A stretch of DNA of 64,000 nt from Betaproteobacteria bacterium (GCA_004293675.1 READ01000009.1:124001-188000); one strand, 5' to 3'. Shown: positions 17,442 to 27,152, counted from the stretch's first letter. Notes: a model not told the origin generated them from the sequence alone. A program made the numbers and translations.

Positions 17442-18398
17442 ATGGACGATCAAATCCCGACTCAGGCCGGCTGGGAACGCGAGTTGGTGAGCAAACTGGC
17501 GCAGATGAACTTAAAGGAGCAACGCGCGCGGCGTCGTTGGTCAGTGTTCTTCAAGCTCGTTTGGTTAGCGTTGGCCGTGGCCGTTTTCGCGATGCTGATG
17601 GGCTGGATCGGACGAGGTGGTGAGACCGAAACGATCGGACGCCACACCGCGTTGGTCAAGCTCGAAGGCGAAATCGACGACAAAGGCATGGCGAGCGCCG
17701 AGAAAATTAATACCGCTCTGCGAGCCGCGTTCGGTGCGAGCGACAGTGTGGGCGTGATTTTGTCGATTAATAGCCCCGGCGGATCGCCAGTGCAGTCGGC
17801 GCGGATCTACAACGAGATTAAGCGACTACGTAAAGACAATCCAGAAAAACCACTTTATGTGGTGGTCGATGAATTGTGTGCGTCTGGCGGTTATTTTGTT
17901 GCCGCTGCGGGCGACAAAATCTACGTTGACGGCGCAAGCTTGGTCGGCTCAATCGGTGTGGTTTACCAAGGCTTTGGTGCTGACAAATTGCTTGAAAAAA
18001 TTGGCGTGGAAAATCGCACCGTGACCGCCGGAGAAAACAAGGCGTTCATGGATCCGTTTTCCCCGCAGAAACCGGAGCACAAAGCGCATTTGGAGGCCAT
18101 GCTGGGTGATGTGCATCAACAGTTCATCAAAGCCGTCAGAGACGGTCGTGGCGATCGGTTGAAAGCCAACACGCCGGGCCTGTTTTCGGGGCTGATTTGG
18201 ACTGGCAACAAGGCTATCGAAAACGGTTTGGTTGATGCTGTGGGGTCGATTGATTCGGTAGCGCGCGACGTGGTGAAGGCCGAAGATTTGGTTGATTACT
18301 CCATTGAAGAAAACGCGTTTGATAAGTTTTCGCGTCGTCTGGGTGCGAGCTTCGGTGCGGGCGTGATGCAGTCTATGTCGAAATTGAGCTGGAAGTAG
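17442..18398 (+). CDS. sppA: signal peptide peptidase SppA, short (36K) type
   Basis: A 318-residue S49 serine protease, anchored by one membrane helix at ~34-55 (VFFKLVWLALAVAVFAM) with the protease domain outside the cytoplasm. The Ser/Lys dyad can be placed: Ser148 in ELCASGGYFVAAAGD and Lys200 in TAGENKAFMDPFSP, close to the Ser147/Lys199 pair of Bacillus SppA. NSPGGSP is also present. It degrades signal-peptide remnants and other membrane peptides. It lies immediately downstream of the HAD gene and is the last gene of the rluC-HAD-sppA run. Confidence 0.9.
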   Translation: MDDQIPTQAGWERELVSKLAQMNLKEQRARRRWSVFFKLVWLALAVAVFAMLMGWIGRGGETETIGRHTALVKLEGEIDDKGMASAEKINTALRAAFGASDSVGVILSINSPGGSPVQSARIYNEIKRLRKDNPEKPLYVVVDELCASGGYFVAAAGDKIYVDGASLVGSIGVVYQGFGADKLLEKIGVENRTVTAGENKAFMDPFSPQKPEHKAHLEAMLGDVHQQFIKAVRDGRGDRLKANTPGLFSGLIWTGNKAIENGLVDAVGSIDSVARDVVKAEDLVDYSIEENAFDKFSRRLGASFGAGVMQSMSKLSWK

Positions 18399-18455
18399 TA
18401 GTTCGATGGCCAACGCGCAGGAGTGCTTTAGTTAATCCGAGCTTATCGCTGCATC

Positions 18456-18539
18456 GCCTTATAAAATATGGCGATTCGCTTGTTTTTTAATTAAACCTGT
18501 AACTGTATTAACTCTTCTGTACGCCTTTTTTATCAGGGA
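18456..18539. repeat. paired-palindrome element, copy 3
   Basis: Left module GCCTTATAAAATATGGC (18456-18472); right module GCCTTTTTTATCAGGGA (18523-18539), the second being degenerate. Starts are 67 bp apart. It occupies much of the gap between sppA and purL. Confidence 0.8.
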
Positions 18540-18693
18540 ACATGAGGAAAATGTTGTTGGTAGTTCTAACCTAAACGGGCCTCAGGCGCATAGCGAACCC
18601 GCATTCGCAGCCGACCCGTAAAATTTAGATTCCCTTCCTTTGTTGGCAAGTGTCGCGACGGTGTTCTCAACGTCTCGGCGCGGCCACCTGTGC

Positions 18694-21600
18694 ATGTCTG
18701 CATCTTCGCTCTCCGGTTCTTCGACCCCTTCTGCGGTCACCCTACAAATTCGCGGCGCTACGTCGCTCTCGCAATTTCGGCAAGACAAGCTCCTGGCGCT
18801 GCTGGCCGAGCATGGCGTGACCGATGTTGCCGCCGAGTATTGGCACTTCGCGCTTCTTGCTCGCGGCCTGACGCGCGAGGAAACCGCCCGTTTAGAGGCG
18901 CTCTTGGCCTACGGCGTTGAAGCCCCGGAGGCGATGGATTCAGATGACGAGGACGAAGACGACATGCCCGAGCCGCTGCCGCCGCAGCATTCGTTTCTGG
19001 TCGTGCCGCGCCTTGGCACCATTTCGCCGTGGTCATCGAAAGCCACTGATATCGCAAAAAACTGCGACCTGAAAGCGGTCACCAGAATCGAGCGGGGCGT
19101 TTGGTTTACCGTGAGTAGCGAAAAGCCGCTCACTGCGGCTGCGCGTCGTGCCGTCGAGGTCGTCTGCCACGACCGCATGACCGAGAGCGTGCTGCCCACC
19201 ATGGAGGCCAGCGACGAGCTCTTCGGTGTGCAGCATCCCAAGCGACTAGAGACGGTGTCCCGCAGCGCCGCGTCGCTCAAAAAAGCCAACGGAGAGCTGG
19301 GGCTCGCGCTGTCCGATGACGAAATCGATTACTTGGTCGCAGCGTTTGACAAGATGCAACGTGATCCGACCGACGTGGAATTGCTGATGTTCGCGCAAGC
19401 CAACTCCGAGCACTGCCGCCACAAAGTGTTTAACGCCAGCTGGACGATTGATGGCGAGAAAAAAGACATTTCGCTGTTCGGCATGATCCGCAACACACAC
19501 AAACTGAGCCCCGAGGGCACCGAAGTCGCGTATTCCGACAACGCAGCGATCTTGACCGGTGGCATCGCAAAGCGCTGGTATCCCGATGCCGAAGGCAAGT
19601 ACGCCGAGCACGTCGGTTTAACGCATTATTTGGCCAAAGTTGAAACCCACAATCACCCCACCGCCATCGCGCCATTTGCGGGCGCCGCAACAGGCTCAGG
19701 TGGAGAGATTCGTGATGAGGGCGCAACGGGCCGCGGCGCCATTCCCAAAGGTGGATTGACTGGCTTTACGACATCGCATTTGCGTTTGCCGGGCTTACCG
19801 CAGCCGTGGGAAGTGGCAACGATGAAAGTTGGAAAGCCCGACCGAATTGTGAGCGCTTTGGACATCATGCTGCAAGGCCCGATTGGTGGCGCGGCGTTTA
19901 ACGATGAATTTGGTCGCCCCAATCTGAACGGCTATTTCCGCACCTTCGAACACAAAACCGCCGACACGGTTTACGGTTATCACAAGCCCATCATGATCGC
20001 GGGCGGCGTGGGCGCGGTCGCTGATCAGCACGTCCAGAAAATTGCGTTTCCTGCGGGCACCTTGCTGATTCAGCTCGGTGGCGAGGGCATGCGAATCGGC
20101 ATGGGCGGTGGCGCTGCATCATCGATGACCACAGGGCAAAACACCGCTGATTTGGATTTCAATTCTGTGCAGCGCGGCAATCCAGAAATGGAGCGACGCG
20201 CACAAGAGGTGATCAACGCGTGTTGGCGCTTGGGTGAAGACAATCCGATTTTGGCGATTCACGATGTGGGCGCGGGCGGATTGTCCAACGCGCTGCCCGA
20301 GTTGGTGAACGATGCCGGCAGCGACACTGATCCACGCGGCGCGATGTTCGATCTGCGCAATGTGCTCACCCTAGAGGCAGGCATGAGCCCCGCCGAAATT
20401 TGGTGCAACGAATCGCAAGAGCGCTACGTGATGGCGATCGCGCCGAAGAGCTTGTCGTCGTTCAAAGCATTTTGCGAACGCGAACGCGCACCGTTTGCGG
20501 TGGTCGGCGTAGCCGATGGCTCGGGCAACTTGACGGTTGCTGACGCGAAATTCAACAACAAGCCCGTTGATATGCCGCTTGAGGTACTCCTCGGCAAGCC
20601 GCCAAAAATGGAGCGTGTAACGCACCGAAAGGCAGCGGCGGCTGATGCCTTCGATCCTTCAAACATCAAGCTGCGCGATGCTGCATACAAAGTGTTGCAG
20701 CACCCAACCGTCGCTGACAAAACGTTTCTAGTGACCATCGGTGATCGCTTCGTGGGCGGACTCACTGCGCGTGAACAAATGGTCGGTCCTTGGCAGGCGC
20801 CGATTGCCGATTGCGCAGTGACCTTGCGCGATTTCGTAGGTGATACGGGCGAGGCATTTGCCATGGGTGAGCGCACGCCGCTCGCTGTGATCAATGCCGC
20901 AGCTTCGGCGCGTATGGCGGTGGCCGAAGCCATTACCAATATCGCCGCCGCATCGATCACGTCGATCAAAGACATCAAGCTGTCGGCGAACTGGATGGCA
21001 GCTGTTGATGTGGCGGGTGAAGACGCTGCGCTGTTCGATGCGGTTCACGCGGTCGGCATGGCGCTTTGCCCAGCGCTCGGCGTATCAATCCCTGTCGGCA
21101 AAGACTCGATGAGCATGCGCACCGGTTGGAAAGACGGCGAAGTGGCCAAGAGCGTGCATTCGCCGGTGTCGCTCATTGTGAGCGCGTTTGCGAATGTGAA
21201 CAACGTCAAGAAAACGCTCACACCGCTGCTCCGAACCGAGGGTGACAACGTACTTCTGTTCGTTGACATCGCGAATGGCAAGCAGCGTTTGGGCGCATCG
21301 ATCCTCGCGCAAGTTCATGCAAAGATGGGCAGCGATGTGCCGGATTGCGATTCGGCAGAGGCACTAAAAACGTTCTTCGCTGGCGTGCAAAAACTTAACG
21401 CCGACGGTTTGTTGCTTGCGTACCATGATCGTTCAGACGGTGGCTTGTTTGCGGCGCTCGCTGAAATGGCGATTACGTCGCGTTGTGGGCTCACCATCAA
21501 CGTCGATTCACTCCTATCCGTTCGCCCTGAGCTGGTCGAAGGGCTGGCGGATTCATCGCTAACTGGTACTAAGAAGAGTGCCGCCCCGGTTTCTGCTCAG

Positions 21601-22797
21601 GTGAAGACTGTTGCCGCTTCCACCGACCCTTCGACAGGCTCAGGGCGAACGGGGGTGGGAGACGTGCCTTCGTCGGTACTTTCGGCACTCTTCAACGAAG
21701 AGCTCGGCGCAGTGATTCAAGTTCGCCGCGCTGATGTGTCGCGAGTGAAATCTGCCTTCGCGAATGTCGCCGTTCACGACATCGGCACCACGAACACTGA
21801 TCACAAATTCATCATCCGCCACGCAGGTAAAACGATTTTCGACGAAGCGCGCCAAGCGCTACACGCTGCGTGGAGCGCAACGACGATCGAGATGCAGCGC
21901 CTACGCGACAATCCCGATTGCATCGATTCGGAGTTTGATCGCGTCTTTGATGACGCGGATGTGGGGCTTGCACCACGTGTATTGTTTGATGCCACGGTCA
22001 ACGTTGCAACGCCGTTCATCAACAAAGGCGCGCGTCCGAAAGTGGCAATTTTGCGCGAGCAAGGTGTGAATTCCCACGTTGAAACCGCACATGTTTTTGC
22101 GATGGCGGGCTTTGATGCGTACGACGTTCACATGACTGATTTACAAACCGGTCGCGTATCGCTTGATGAATTCAAGGGCTTCGTTGCTTGCGGCGGTTTC
22201 AGCTACGGCGATGTGCTCGGCGCGGGCGCAGGTTGGGCGAAATCGATCTTGCTCAACACCGAACTTCGCGATCAATTCGCCGAGTTTTTCAACGACACAT
22301 CCACCTTCGCGTTGGGCATTTGTAACGGCTGCCAAATGATGGCGCACATGACACCCATTATGCCCGGCACCGCCCATTGGCCGAAGTTCATCAAGAACGG
22401 TAGCGAGCAATTCGAATGCCGCACCGCGTTGGTTGAAGTGATGGACACGCCATCGATCTTGTACAAAGGCATGGAGGGCTCGCGTTTGCCCATCGTCGTT
22501 GCACACGGCGAAGGCTTTGCACAGTTCAAAGACGACAACCAATTGGCGATTGCCGATCACTACGTCTCACTGCGATACGTTGATGGCCACGGCACAGCCA
22601 CCGAGGTCTATCCCCTAAACCCGAACGGCTCCCCCGGCGGCATCACCGGCCTCACCAGCGAAGATGGTCGTTTCAACATCCTCATGCCGCACCCCGAGCG
22701 CACCCACCGCGTAGAAAATTTCTCATGGCATCCCGAAGCCTGGACCCGCTCGCCGTGGCTACGGATGTTTGAGAATGTGCGGGTTTGGTTGGGGTAA
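18694..22797 (+). CDS. purL: phosphoribosylformylglycinamidine synthase, large single-chain type
   Basis: A 1367-residue FGAM synthase, which converts FGAR, glutamine and ATP to FGAM in purine synthesis. It has an N-terminal PurS-like region, two AIRS-like halves (HNHPTAIAPFAGAATGSGGEIRDEG around 19650; AIHDVGAGGLSNALPELV) and a C-terminal glutamine amidotransferase with Cys in ALGICNGCQMM and His/Glu in MPHPERTHR. ATG 18694 is chosen over an upstream TTG at 18640 because family similarity starts just after it. Odd feature: residues ~942-986 come from a REP-like inverted repeat pair inserted in frame just before SALFNEELGAVIQV, a segment that is normally continuous. This and an extended N-terminus make it longer than the ~1295-residue E. 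coli enzyme. Confidence 0.96.
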   Translation: MSASSLSGSSTPSAVTLQIRGATSLSQFRQDKLLALLAEHGVTDVAAEYWHFALLARGLTREETARLEALLAYGVEAPEAMDSDDEDEDDMPEPLPPQHSFLVVPRLGTISPWSSKATDIAKNCDLKAVTRIERGVWFTVSSEKPLTAAARRAVEVVCHDRMTESVLPTMEASDELFGVQHPKRLETVSRSAASLKKANGELGLALSDDEIDYLVAAFDKMQRDPTDVELLMFAQANSEHCRHKVFNASWTIDGEKKDISLFGMIRNTHKLSPEGTEVAYSDNAAILTGGIAKRWYPDAEGKYAEHVGLTHYLAKVETHNHPTAIAPFAGAATGSGGEIRDEGATGRGAIPKGGLTGFTTSHLRLPGLPQPWEVATMKVGKPDRIVSALDIMLQGPIGGAAFNDEFGRPNLNGYFRTFEHKTADTVYGYHKPIMIAGGVGAVADQHVQKIAFPAGTLLIQLGGEGMRIGMGGGAASSMTTGQNTADLDFNSVQRGNPEMERRAQEVINACWRLGEDNPILAIHDVGAGGLSNALPELVNDAGSDTDPRGAMFDLRNVLTLEAGMSPAEIWCNESQERYVMAIAPKSLSSFKAFCERERAPFAVVGVADGSGNLTVADAKFNNKPVDMPLEVLLGKPPKMERVTHRKAAAADAFDPSNIKLRDAAYKVLQHPTVADKTFLVTIGDRFVGGLTAREQMVGPWQAPIADCAVTLRDFVGDTGEAFAMGERTPLAVINAAASARMAVAEAITNIAAASITSIKDIKLSANWMAAVDVAGEDAALFDAVHAVGMALCPALGVSIPVGKDSMSMRTGWKDGEVAKSVHSPVSLIVSAFANVNNVKKTLTPLLRTEGDNVLLFVDIANGKQRLGASILAQVHAKMGSDVPDCDSAEALKTFFAGVQKLNADGLLLAYHDRSDGGLFAALAEMAITSRCGLTINVDSLLSVRPELVEGLADSSLTGTKKSAAPVSAQVKTVAASTDPSTGSGRTGVGDVPSSVLSALFNEELGAVIQVRRADVSRVKSAFANVAVHDIGTTNTDHKFIIRHAGKTIFDEARQALHAAWSATTIEMQRLRDNPDCIDSEFDRVFDDADVGLAPRVLFDATVNVATPFINKGARPKVAILREQGVNSHVETAHVFAMAGFDAYDVHMTDLQTGRVSLDEFKGFVACGGFSYGDVLGAGAGWAKSILLNTELRDQFAEFFNDTSTFALGICNGCQMMAHMTPIMPGTAHWPKFIKNGSEQFECRTALVEVMDTPSILYKGMEGSRLPIVVAHGEGFAQFKDDNQLAIADHYVSLRYVDGHGTATEVYPLNPNGSPGGITGLTSEDGRFNILMPHPERTHRVENFSWHPEAWTRSPWLRMFENVRVWLG
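21518..21653. repeat. REP-like inverted pair inserted in frame within purL
   Basis: CCGTTCGCCCTGAGC then TGGTCGAAGGG (21518-21543) is answered by CCCTTCGACAGGC then TCAGGGCGAACGG (about 21628-21653). The 136-bp unit is translated as SVRPELVEG and, on leaving, DPSTGSGRTG. These peptides are typical by-products of this repeat family. The purL frame stays open across it. Confidence 0.88.
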
Positions 22798-22850
22798 CGG
22801 CGGATTACCGTTCCTTGGGAGAGACTCGCCGTTGTAGGTGAGTCTTTCCC

Positions 22851-23866
22851 GTTCGTGGTGAGCCCGTCGAACCACAACGGCAAAAGAAGCGAAACGCTTC
22901 CCAAGCAGAATTGACTCCCCCCGAGCCGTTCATGGTTCGACAAGCTCACCACGAACGGGGTAGCTCGCCAGGGACGAGTTCGCGCCAGACGCCCTCAGCG
23001 AATGCGCCGATCCCCTCCGTTCGCGGTGAGCCCGTCGAACCATAACGGCAAAAGAATCGAAACGCTTCCCAAGCAGAATTGACTCTTCCCGAGCCGTTCA
23101 TGGTTCGACCAGCTCACCACGAACGGGGTAGCTCGCCAGGGGGCGAGTTTGCACCAGATGCCCTCAGCGAACGCGCCGATCCCCCTCCGTTCGTGGTGAG
23201 CCCGTCGAACCATAACGGCAAAAGAAGCGAAACGCCTCCCAAGCAGAATTGACTCCCCCCGAGCCGTTCATGGTTCGACAAGCTCACCACGAACGGGCAG
23301 TGGCGGCGGACCGTGAAACTGACTCGGTTGCTTGTACGCGCGCCTCGCCCGACGAGTTCTCAACAGACGCAGCCAGCGTTCGCCACTAGCCCCCCCTCCG
23401 TTCGTGGTGAGCCTGTCGAACCATGACGGCAACAGAAGCGAAACGCTTCCCAAGCAGAATTGACTCCCCCCGTGCCGTTCATGGTTCGACAAGCTCACCA
23501 CGAACGGGGAGTGGCGGCGAACCGTGAACTTGACTCGGTTGCCTGTACGCGCGGCTCGCCCGACGAGTTCTCGACAGACGTAGCCAGCGTTCGCGACTAG
23601 CCCCTCCGTTCGTGGTGAGCTTGTCGAACCATGACGGCAAAAGAAGCGAAACGCTTCCCAAGGAGAATTTACTCCTCCCGAGCCGTTCATGGTTCGACAA
23701 GCTCACCACGAACGGGGAGTGGCGGCGAACCGTGAAACTGACTCGGTTGCTTGTGCGCGCGGCTCGCCCGACGAGTTCTCGACAGACGCAGCCAGCGTTC
23801 GCCACTAGCCCCCTCCGTTCGTGGTGAGCCCGTCGAACCATGAACGGCAAAAGAATCGAATCGCGG
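22851..23866. repeat. tandem array of REP-like inverted-repeat units
   Basis: Five full units and a partial sixth, each starting with GTTCGTGGTGAGC (one copy has GTTCGCGG). Unit starts are 22851, 23019, 23189, 23400, 23608 and 23817, so lengths are about 168, 170, 211, 208 and 209 bp. Each unit is an inverted pair: a left arm through GTCGAACCATGACGG, a ~45-bp spacer (AAAAGAAGCGAAACGCTTCC is conserved), and a right arm CCGTTCATGGTTCGACAAGC through CACGAAC. The linkers fall into two types: short in units 1-2 and long in units 3-5. The minus strand reads as long spurious ORFs. Confidence 0.9.
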
Positions 23867-23981
23867 TGTGGCGCTCGGTTGCGTGCCTTTCGGCGTCAAG
23901 CGTGGCGAGCGTAGCCAGGAGCTCCGCGTTGGACCAAGCCTTGAATTGAAACAGCGTAACGACTGGCGATGGTGTGTTCAT
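23805..23981 (-). pseudogene. 5' fragment of a DinB-family gene, truncated by the REP array
   Basis: From ATG 23981 the minus strand reads MNTPSPVVTLFQFKAWSNAE and continues LLATLATLDAERHATERHTAIR. This matches the start of DinB-type four-helix metal-dependent proteins (pattern LFxxKAWxNxxLxxxLxxL). At about 23866 the frame passes into the REP repeat and stops at 23805. The rest of the gene, including the metal-binding His residues, is not found on the other side of the array. The family call rests on ~42 residues. Confidence 0.6.
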
Positions 23982-24051
23982 GAGCGTTGGGTGGGGTCAA
24001 AAGGGCGGTGCAGGCGCAATCAGTAGTGAAAAATCAGCAAATTTCGTAAGC

Positions 24052-24135
24052 GCCCTATTAAATATGGCTTTTCAGGCATTTTTACAACGATTCGTAAAGC
24101 ACTAAAAATTCTCTGATCGCCCTATTTCAATTGGC
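24052..24135. repeat. paired-palindrome element, copy 4
   Basis: Left module GCCCTATTAAATATGGC (24052-24068); right module GCCCTATTTCAATTGGC (24119-24135). Starts are 67 bp apart. It lies between the REP array and the 3' end of the deacetylase-family gene. Confidence 0.85.
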
Positions 24136-24216
24136 GAATCAAAGAAAAGCTGGGATGACTGCTCGCTGTTTGTGAGATAGGCACTCAATTCGCTACTGCA
24201 CGACTGGCCGAGGCGC

Positions 24217-25152
24217 CTAATCCGCGCCAATCAACACTTTCACATGTTCGCCCACGCTCCGGGCCAGCGCGCCGAGCGCATAGCCGCCCTCCAGCGTTGA
24301 AACGATTCGCCCTTGACAGTGCCGTTCCGAGACCGCCACGAGTTGCTGCGTGACCCAGCGGTAATCAGATTCAACCCAGCCGAGCATCGCCAATTCATCG
24401 TCGCGGTGCGCGTCAAATCCGGCCGAAATCACGATCAATTGCGGTGCAAATTTATCGAGCGCGGGCAACCACTGTTCGATGACAGCTGCGCGCATTGCCT
24501 CGCCTTTGGAGTAGGCCGCAAGCGGCACGTTGACGCTCGTTGCTGAGAGCGGATTCGTCCCCGAACCGGGATACAGCGGATACTGAAATGTGGACGCCAT
24601 CAGCACCCGACCCGCATCGCATTCCTCGCGCAGAATCTCTTCGCTGCCGTTGCCGTGATGCACGTCGAAATCGATGATAGCGACGCGCTGCAAACCGTGA
24701 GCACGAATCGCATGGAGCACGGCAATCGCGGCGTTATTCAAAAAGCAAAACCCCATCGCTTGATCACGCTCGGCGTGGTGCCCTGGCGGACGGATGTTGC
24801 AAAACGCACGCTGCACTCGCCCACTGCAAACCAGATCGGTCGCAGCCACTGCCGCACCCGCCGCATGCAATGCCGCACTGAGCGTGTAAGGATTCATGGT
24901 GGTGTCGCCGTCGATATCAGCGTAACCCGTGCTGGGCGAGCGCGCCTCGAGCGTGGCCAACAGCGCCGCACCGTGAGCCCGCAAAATTACCTCCCGCGAA
25001 GCCGCCGGCGCAATTTCGAGGCGCGCAAAATCAAGCAAACCACTCGCCCGCAAAAAATCATCAATTACCCGAACCCGATCCGGGCATTCGGGGTGTTGGG
25101 CACCCATTTCGTGTTGTAGCGAGGTGGGGTGTGTGAAGTAGGCGAAGCTCAT
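24217..25152 (-). CDS. histone deacetylase / acetylpolyamine amidohydrolase family protein
   Basis: A 311-residue arginase-fold Zn hydrolase of the HDAC superfamily. Visible motifs are HPECPDRVRVID near the N-terminus, RPPGHHAERDQAMGFCFLNN with the catalytic His pair, IDFDVHHGNGSEEI with Zn-binding Asp and His, and ISAGFDAHRDDELA with the second Zn Asp. Bacterial members deacetylate acetylpolyamines or other small acetylated amines; the substrate is not evident here. ATG 25152 begins MSFAYFTHP, matching the usual start. Confidence 0.9.
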   Translation of the reverse strand: MSFAYFTHPTSLQHEMGAQHPECPDRVRVIDDFLRASGLLDFARLEIAPAASREVILRAHGAALLATLEARSPSTGYADIDGDTTMNPYTLSAALHAAGAAVAATDLVCSGRVQRAFCNIRPPGHHAERDQAMGFCFLNNAAIAVLHAIRAHGLQRVAIIDFDVHHGNGSEEILREECDAGRVLMASTFQYPLYPGSGTNPLSATSVNVPLAAYSKGEAMRAAVIEQWLPALDKFAPQLIVISAGFDAHRDDELAMLGWVESDYRWVTQQLVAVSERHCQGRIVSTLEGGYALGALARSVGEHVKVLIGAD

Positions 25153-25265
25153 GCGCTCAACAATAGCTTATTGAGCTGGCTGTTGGCTCCGACCCAGGGC
25201 CAGATCGCTGACCGCCGTGAAGGGCGGGCCCGCCGAGTACCCTAGCGGACACGCTGCTTGTCTGG

Positions 25266-26309
25266 TCAATTGGCGAAGGACATGCCGCAATTGGCGTTCA
25301 TGTGCGCGCGGATGAGATTCCACGTTGAGCGCGGAGGCGTCTGCGGCGGCAACGCGGCTTCAGTGACCGCACTATGGGTCATCCCGAGCAATGCTCGCAA
25401 CAGCATCAGTCCGTCGGTCATCGGAGTGACAATGCCGTTGCCGTCGAGATCGAGGCACTCGCTAACGGGCGAGGCCGCAAGTCCCTCGACGATGTCGTTG
25501 ATGCCGACTGCGCCGATCGTCTGGGCGCTGCCGGTATTGAGATCAACGACATAGAGCATCGGCACCAGCCCGGTTCGCATCAGTGCATACGCGACATTGC
25601 CTTTGGGCGCGATGGAAAGCCCCCCGAAGTCGCTTACTGTGAAACCCAAAAGTCCGATCGTGGTCATGCTGCCAGTGCCAGGTGACGGCGATCCGCCAAC
25701 TCCACCAATTCGCACCAGAGCCGCGGCGGACGTATCGATGCCGTAGAGGGTCGTGGTGCCCGCACCCTGATGGGCGTTGCTGTGTGCGGCGTGAACGATA
25801 CTGGGCGTCACACCGAAATTCGGGTCCCCGCTAGCGTAGAACAGGGCGTTGTCGGGGGTAATAATCGCACCGGTATCGGGGTTGATTCGCAGGTTGCTGC
25901 CGACGTTAGAAACGAGTCGAATGATGTCGGCGACGGGATCAAAGGCGAGCCCAAAATACGAAGCGCTCAGCACGGTTGTTGCTGGACCCACATCGCTGAC
26001 CGCTCCCGTTATTGGATTGATCTTGACCAGGCGAATTGAGTTCAGCCCGGGCTTCGCAATGGCGTAAAGCTCCCCTGTTTTTGGTCGAAATTCCATGCTG
26101 GTCAGTCGCTCACCACCCGCCAGACCTGTCAACGCCACGTTTGAAAGCAGGGTGCCTGGCGCCGCCGCGTTGAAACTAATCAATCGATTCTCAAAGGGCA
26201 GGTAGCCGAAAAGCACGACCCCTTGTGCTTGTCCGCTCGACGCCGCAAAAAACAGGGTTACGAACAGCAAAACAAATCGACCGGGTATCTTTAAACACGC
26301 TAGGCACAT
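25266..26309 (-). CDS. exported DUF4394 protein with dockerin-like C-terminus
   Basis: A 347-residue secreted protein. ATG 26309 is preferred over an upstream in-frame start at 26360 because GGAG lies 7 nt before it and the signal peptide (KIPGRFVLLFVTLFFAASSG, cut near QAQG) then begins normally. The body is a DUF4394 domain: beta-propeller-like repeats such as GELYAIAKPG, FGLAFDPVADIIRLVSNVG and NLRINPDTGAI. The last ~65 residues contain DLDGNGIVTPMTDGLMLLRA, which looks like one calcium-binding dockerin-type loop, then a Cys. Function unknown. It is separated from efp by that gene's terminator. Confidence 0.75.
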   Translation of the reverse strand: MCLACLKIPGRFVLLFVTLFFAASSGQAQGVVLFGYLPFENRLISFNAAAPGTLLSNVALTGLAGGERLTSMEFRPKTGELYAIAKPGLNSIRLVKINPITGAVSDVGPATTVLSASYFGLAFDPVADIIRLVSNVGSNLRINPDTGAIITPDNALFYASGDPNFGVTPSIVHAAHSNAHQGAGTTTLYGIDTSAAALVRIGGVGGSPSPGTGSMTTIGLLGFTVSDFGGLSIAPKGNVAYALMRTGLVPMLYVVDLNTGSAQTIGAVGINDIVEGLAASPVSECLDLDGNGIVTPMTDGLMLLRALLGMTHSAVTEAALPPQTPPRSTWNLIRAHMNANCGMSFAN

Positions 26310-26546
26310 TTCACCGCTCCATCGATAGAGACTTTGAACGCTCAAAACGAGAATCGTCACGTTGGCGGGCGGATTCTGCGCGTAAGCACCGGTTCACTTT
26401 ACCGCATTTCTCAAAGTTTCGAAAGCTCAGATCACTACCCAAAAATCACAGCGGTGCGTGCAGAGCGAGACGAGTGGGCGCTGTCCGCTAAAAACTGCGC
26501 TCCGTTGCCTTACGGTGGTGCGAACGCAACGGGATCACAAGGCGGC

Positions 26547-26576
26547 AAAAAAATGGCTCCCGCAGGAGCCATTTTT
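26547..26576 (-). terminator. rho-independent terminator of efp
   Basis: A 10-bp stem AAATGGCTCC/GGAGCCATTT with a 4-nt loop, followed on the minus strand by a T run. It starts about 20 bp after the efp stop. The plus strand also has a short T run, so it may work both ways. Confidence 0.85.
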
Positions 26577-26594
26577 CGAATCGCGACTGCGCGC

Positions 26595-27152
26595 TTAAAC
26601 GCGCTTACGGAATTCGTCGGTGCGGGTGTCGATTTCGATCATGTCGCCCGTGTTGACGAACGCTGGGACCGGGATTTCGTAGCCGGTGCCTTTGAGGCGG
26701 GCGGGCTTCATGACTTTGCCTGAGGTGTCGCCGCGCACAGCCGGTTCGGTGTATTCGACTTCGCGTACGAGCGAGGTTGGGAGCTCAAGACCGATGGCGC
26801 GACCGTCGTAGAACGTGACTTCGCAGGGCATGGCGTCGGCCAAGTATTTCATTGCGTCGCCCATGCTGTCGGCTTCGATTTCGTACTGGTTGTATTCGGC
26901 GTCCATGAACACGTACATTGGGTCGGCGAAGTAGCTGTAGGTGACTTCTTTTTTGTCGAGCACGACGATGTCAAATTTTTCATCGGCTTTGAAGACGAGT
27001 TCGGTGCCGCCGGCTGAGAGCAGGTTCTTGATTTTGGCTTTAACGACGGCGGCATTGCGACCCGATTTGGTGTATTCGGCTTTGATGATGACCATCGGGG
27101 CTTCGTTGACCATAATGACGTTGCCAGCGCGGAGTTCGGTTGCGAGTTTCAT
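26595..27152 (-). CDS. efp: elongation factor P (Arg32, rhamnosylated type)
   Basis: A 185-residue EF-P, the usual length, with a KOW-like domain I and two OB domains. EF-P enters stalled ribosomes at polyproline stretches and promotes peptide bond formation. The modification site is Arg32 in [11 protein letters not shown], the variant that EarP modifies with rhamnose, rather than the Lys form modified by EpmABC. The earP gene lies 138 bp upstream on the same strand, which supports that modification. A clear terminator follows. Confidence 0.97.
   Translation of the reverse strand: MKLATELRAGNVIMVNEAPMVIIKAEYTKSGRNAAVVKAKIKNLLSAGGTELVFKADEKFDIVVLDKKEVTYSYFADPMYVFMDAEYNQYEIEADSMGDAMKYLADAMPCEVTFYDGRAIGLELPTSLVREVEYTEPAVRGDTSGKVMKPARLKGTGYEIPVPAFVNTGDMIEIDTRTDEFRKRV

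Noticed and set aside
22851-23866. CRISPR array
   Set aside because: Repeats are ~80-bp inverted pairs and the intervening sequences are themselves repeated, so there are no unique spacers and no cas genes.
22608-23899. Several minus-strand ORFs of 70-140 codons
   Set aside because: They are translations of the REP array; the same peptide pieces recur in each because the DNA repeats.
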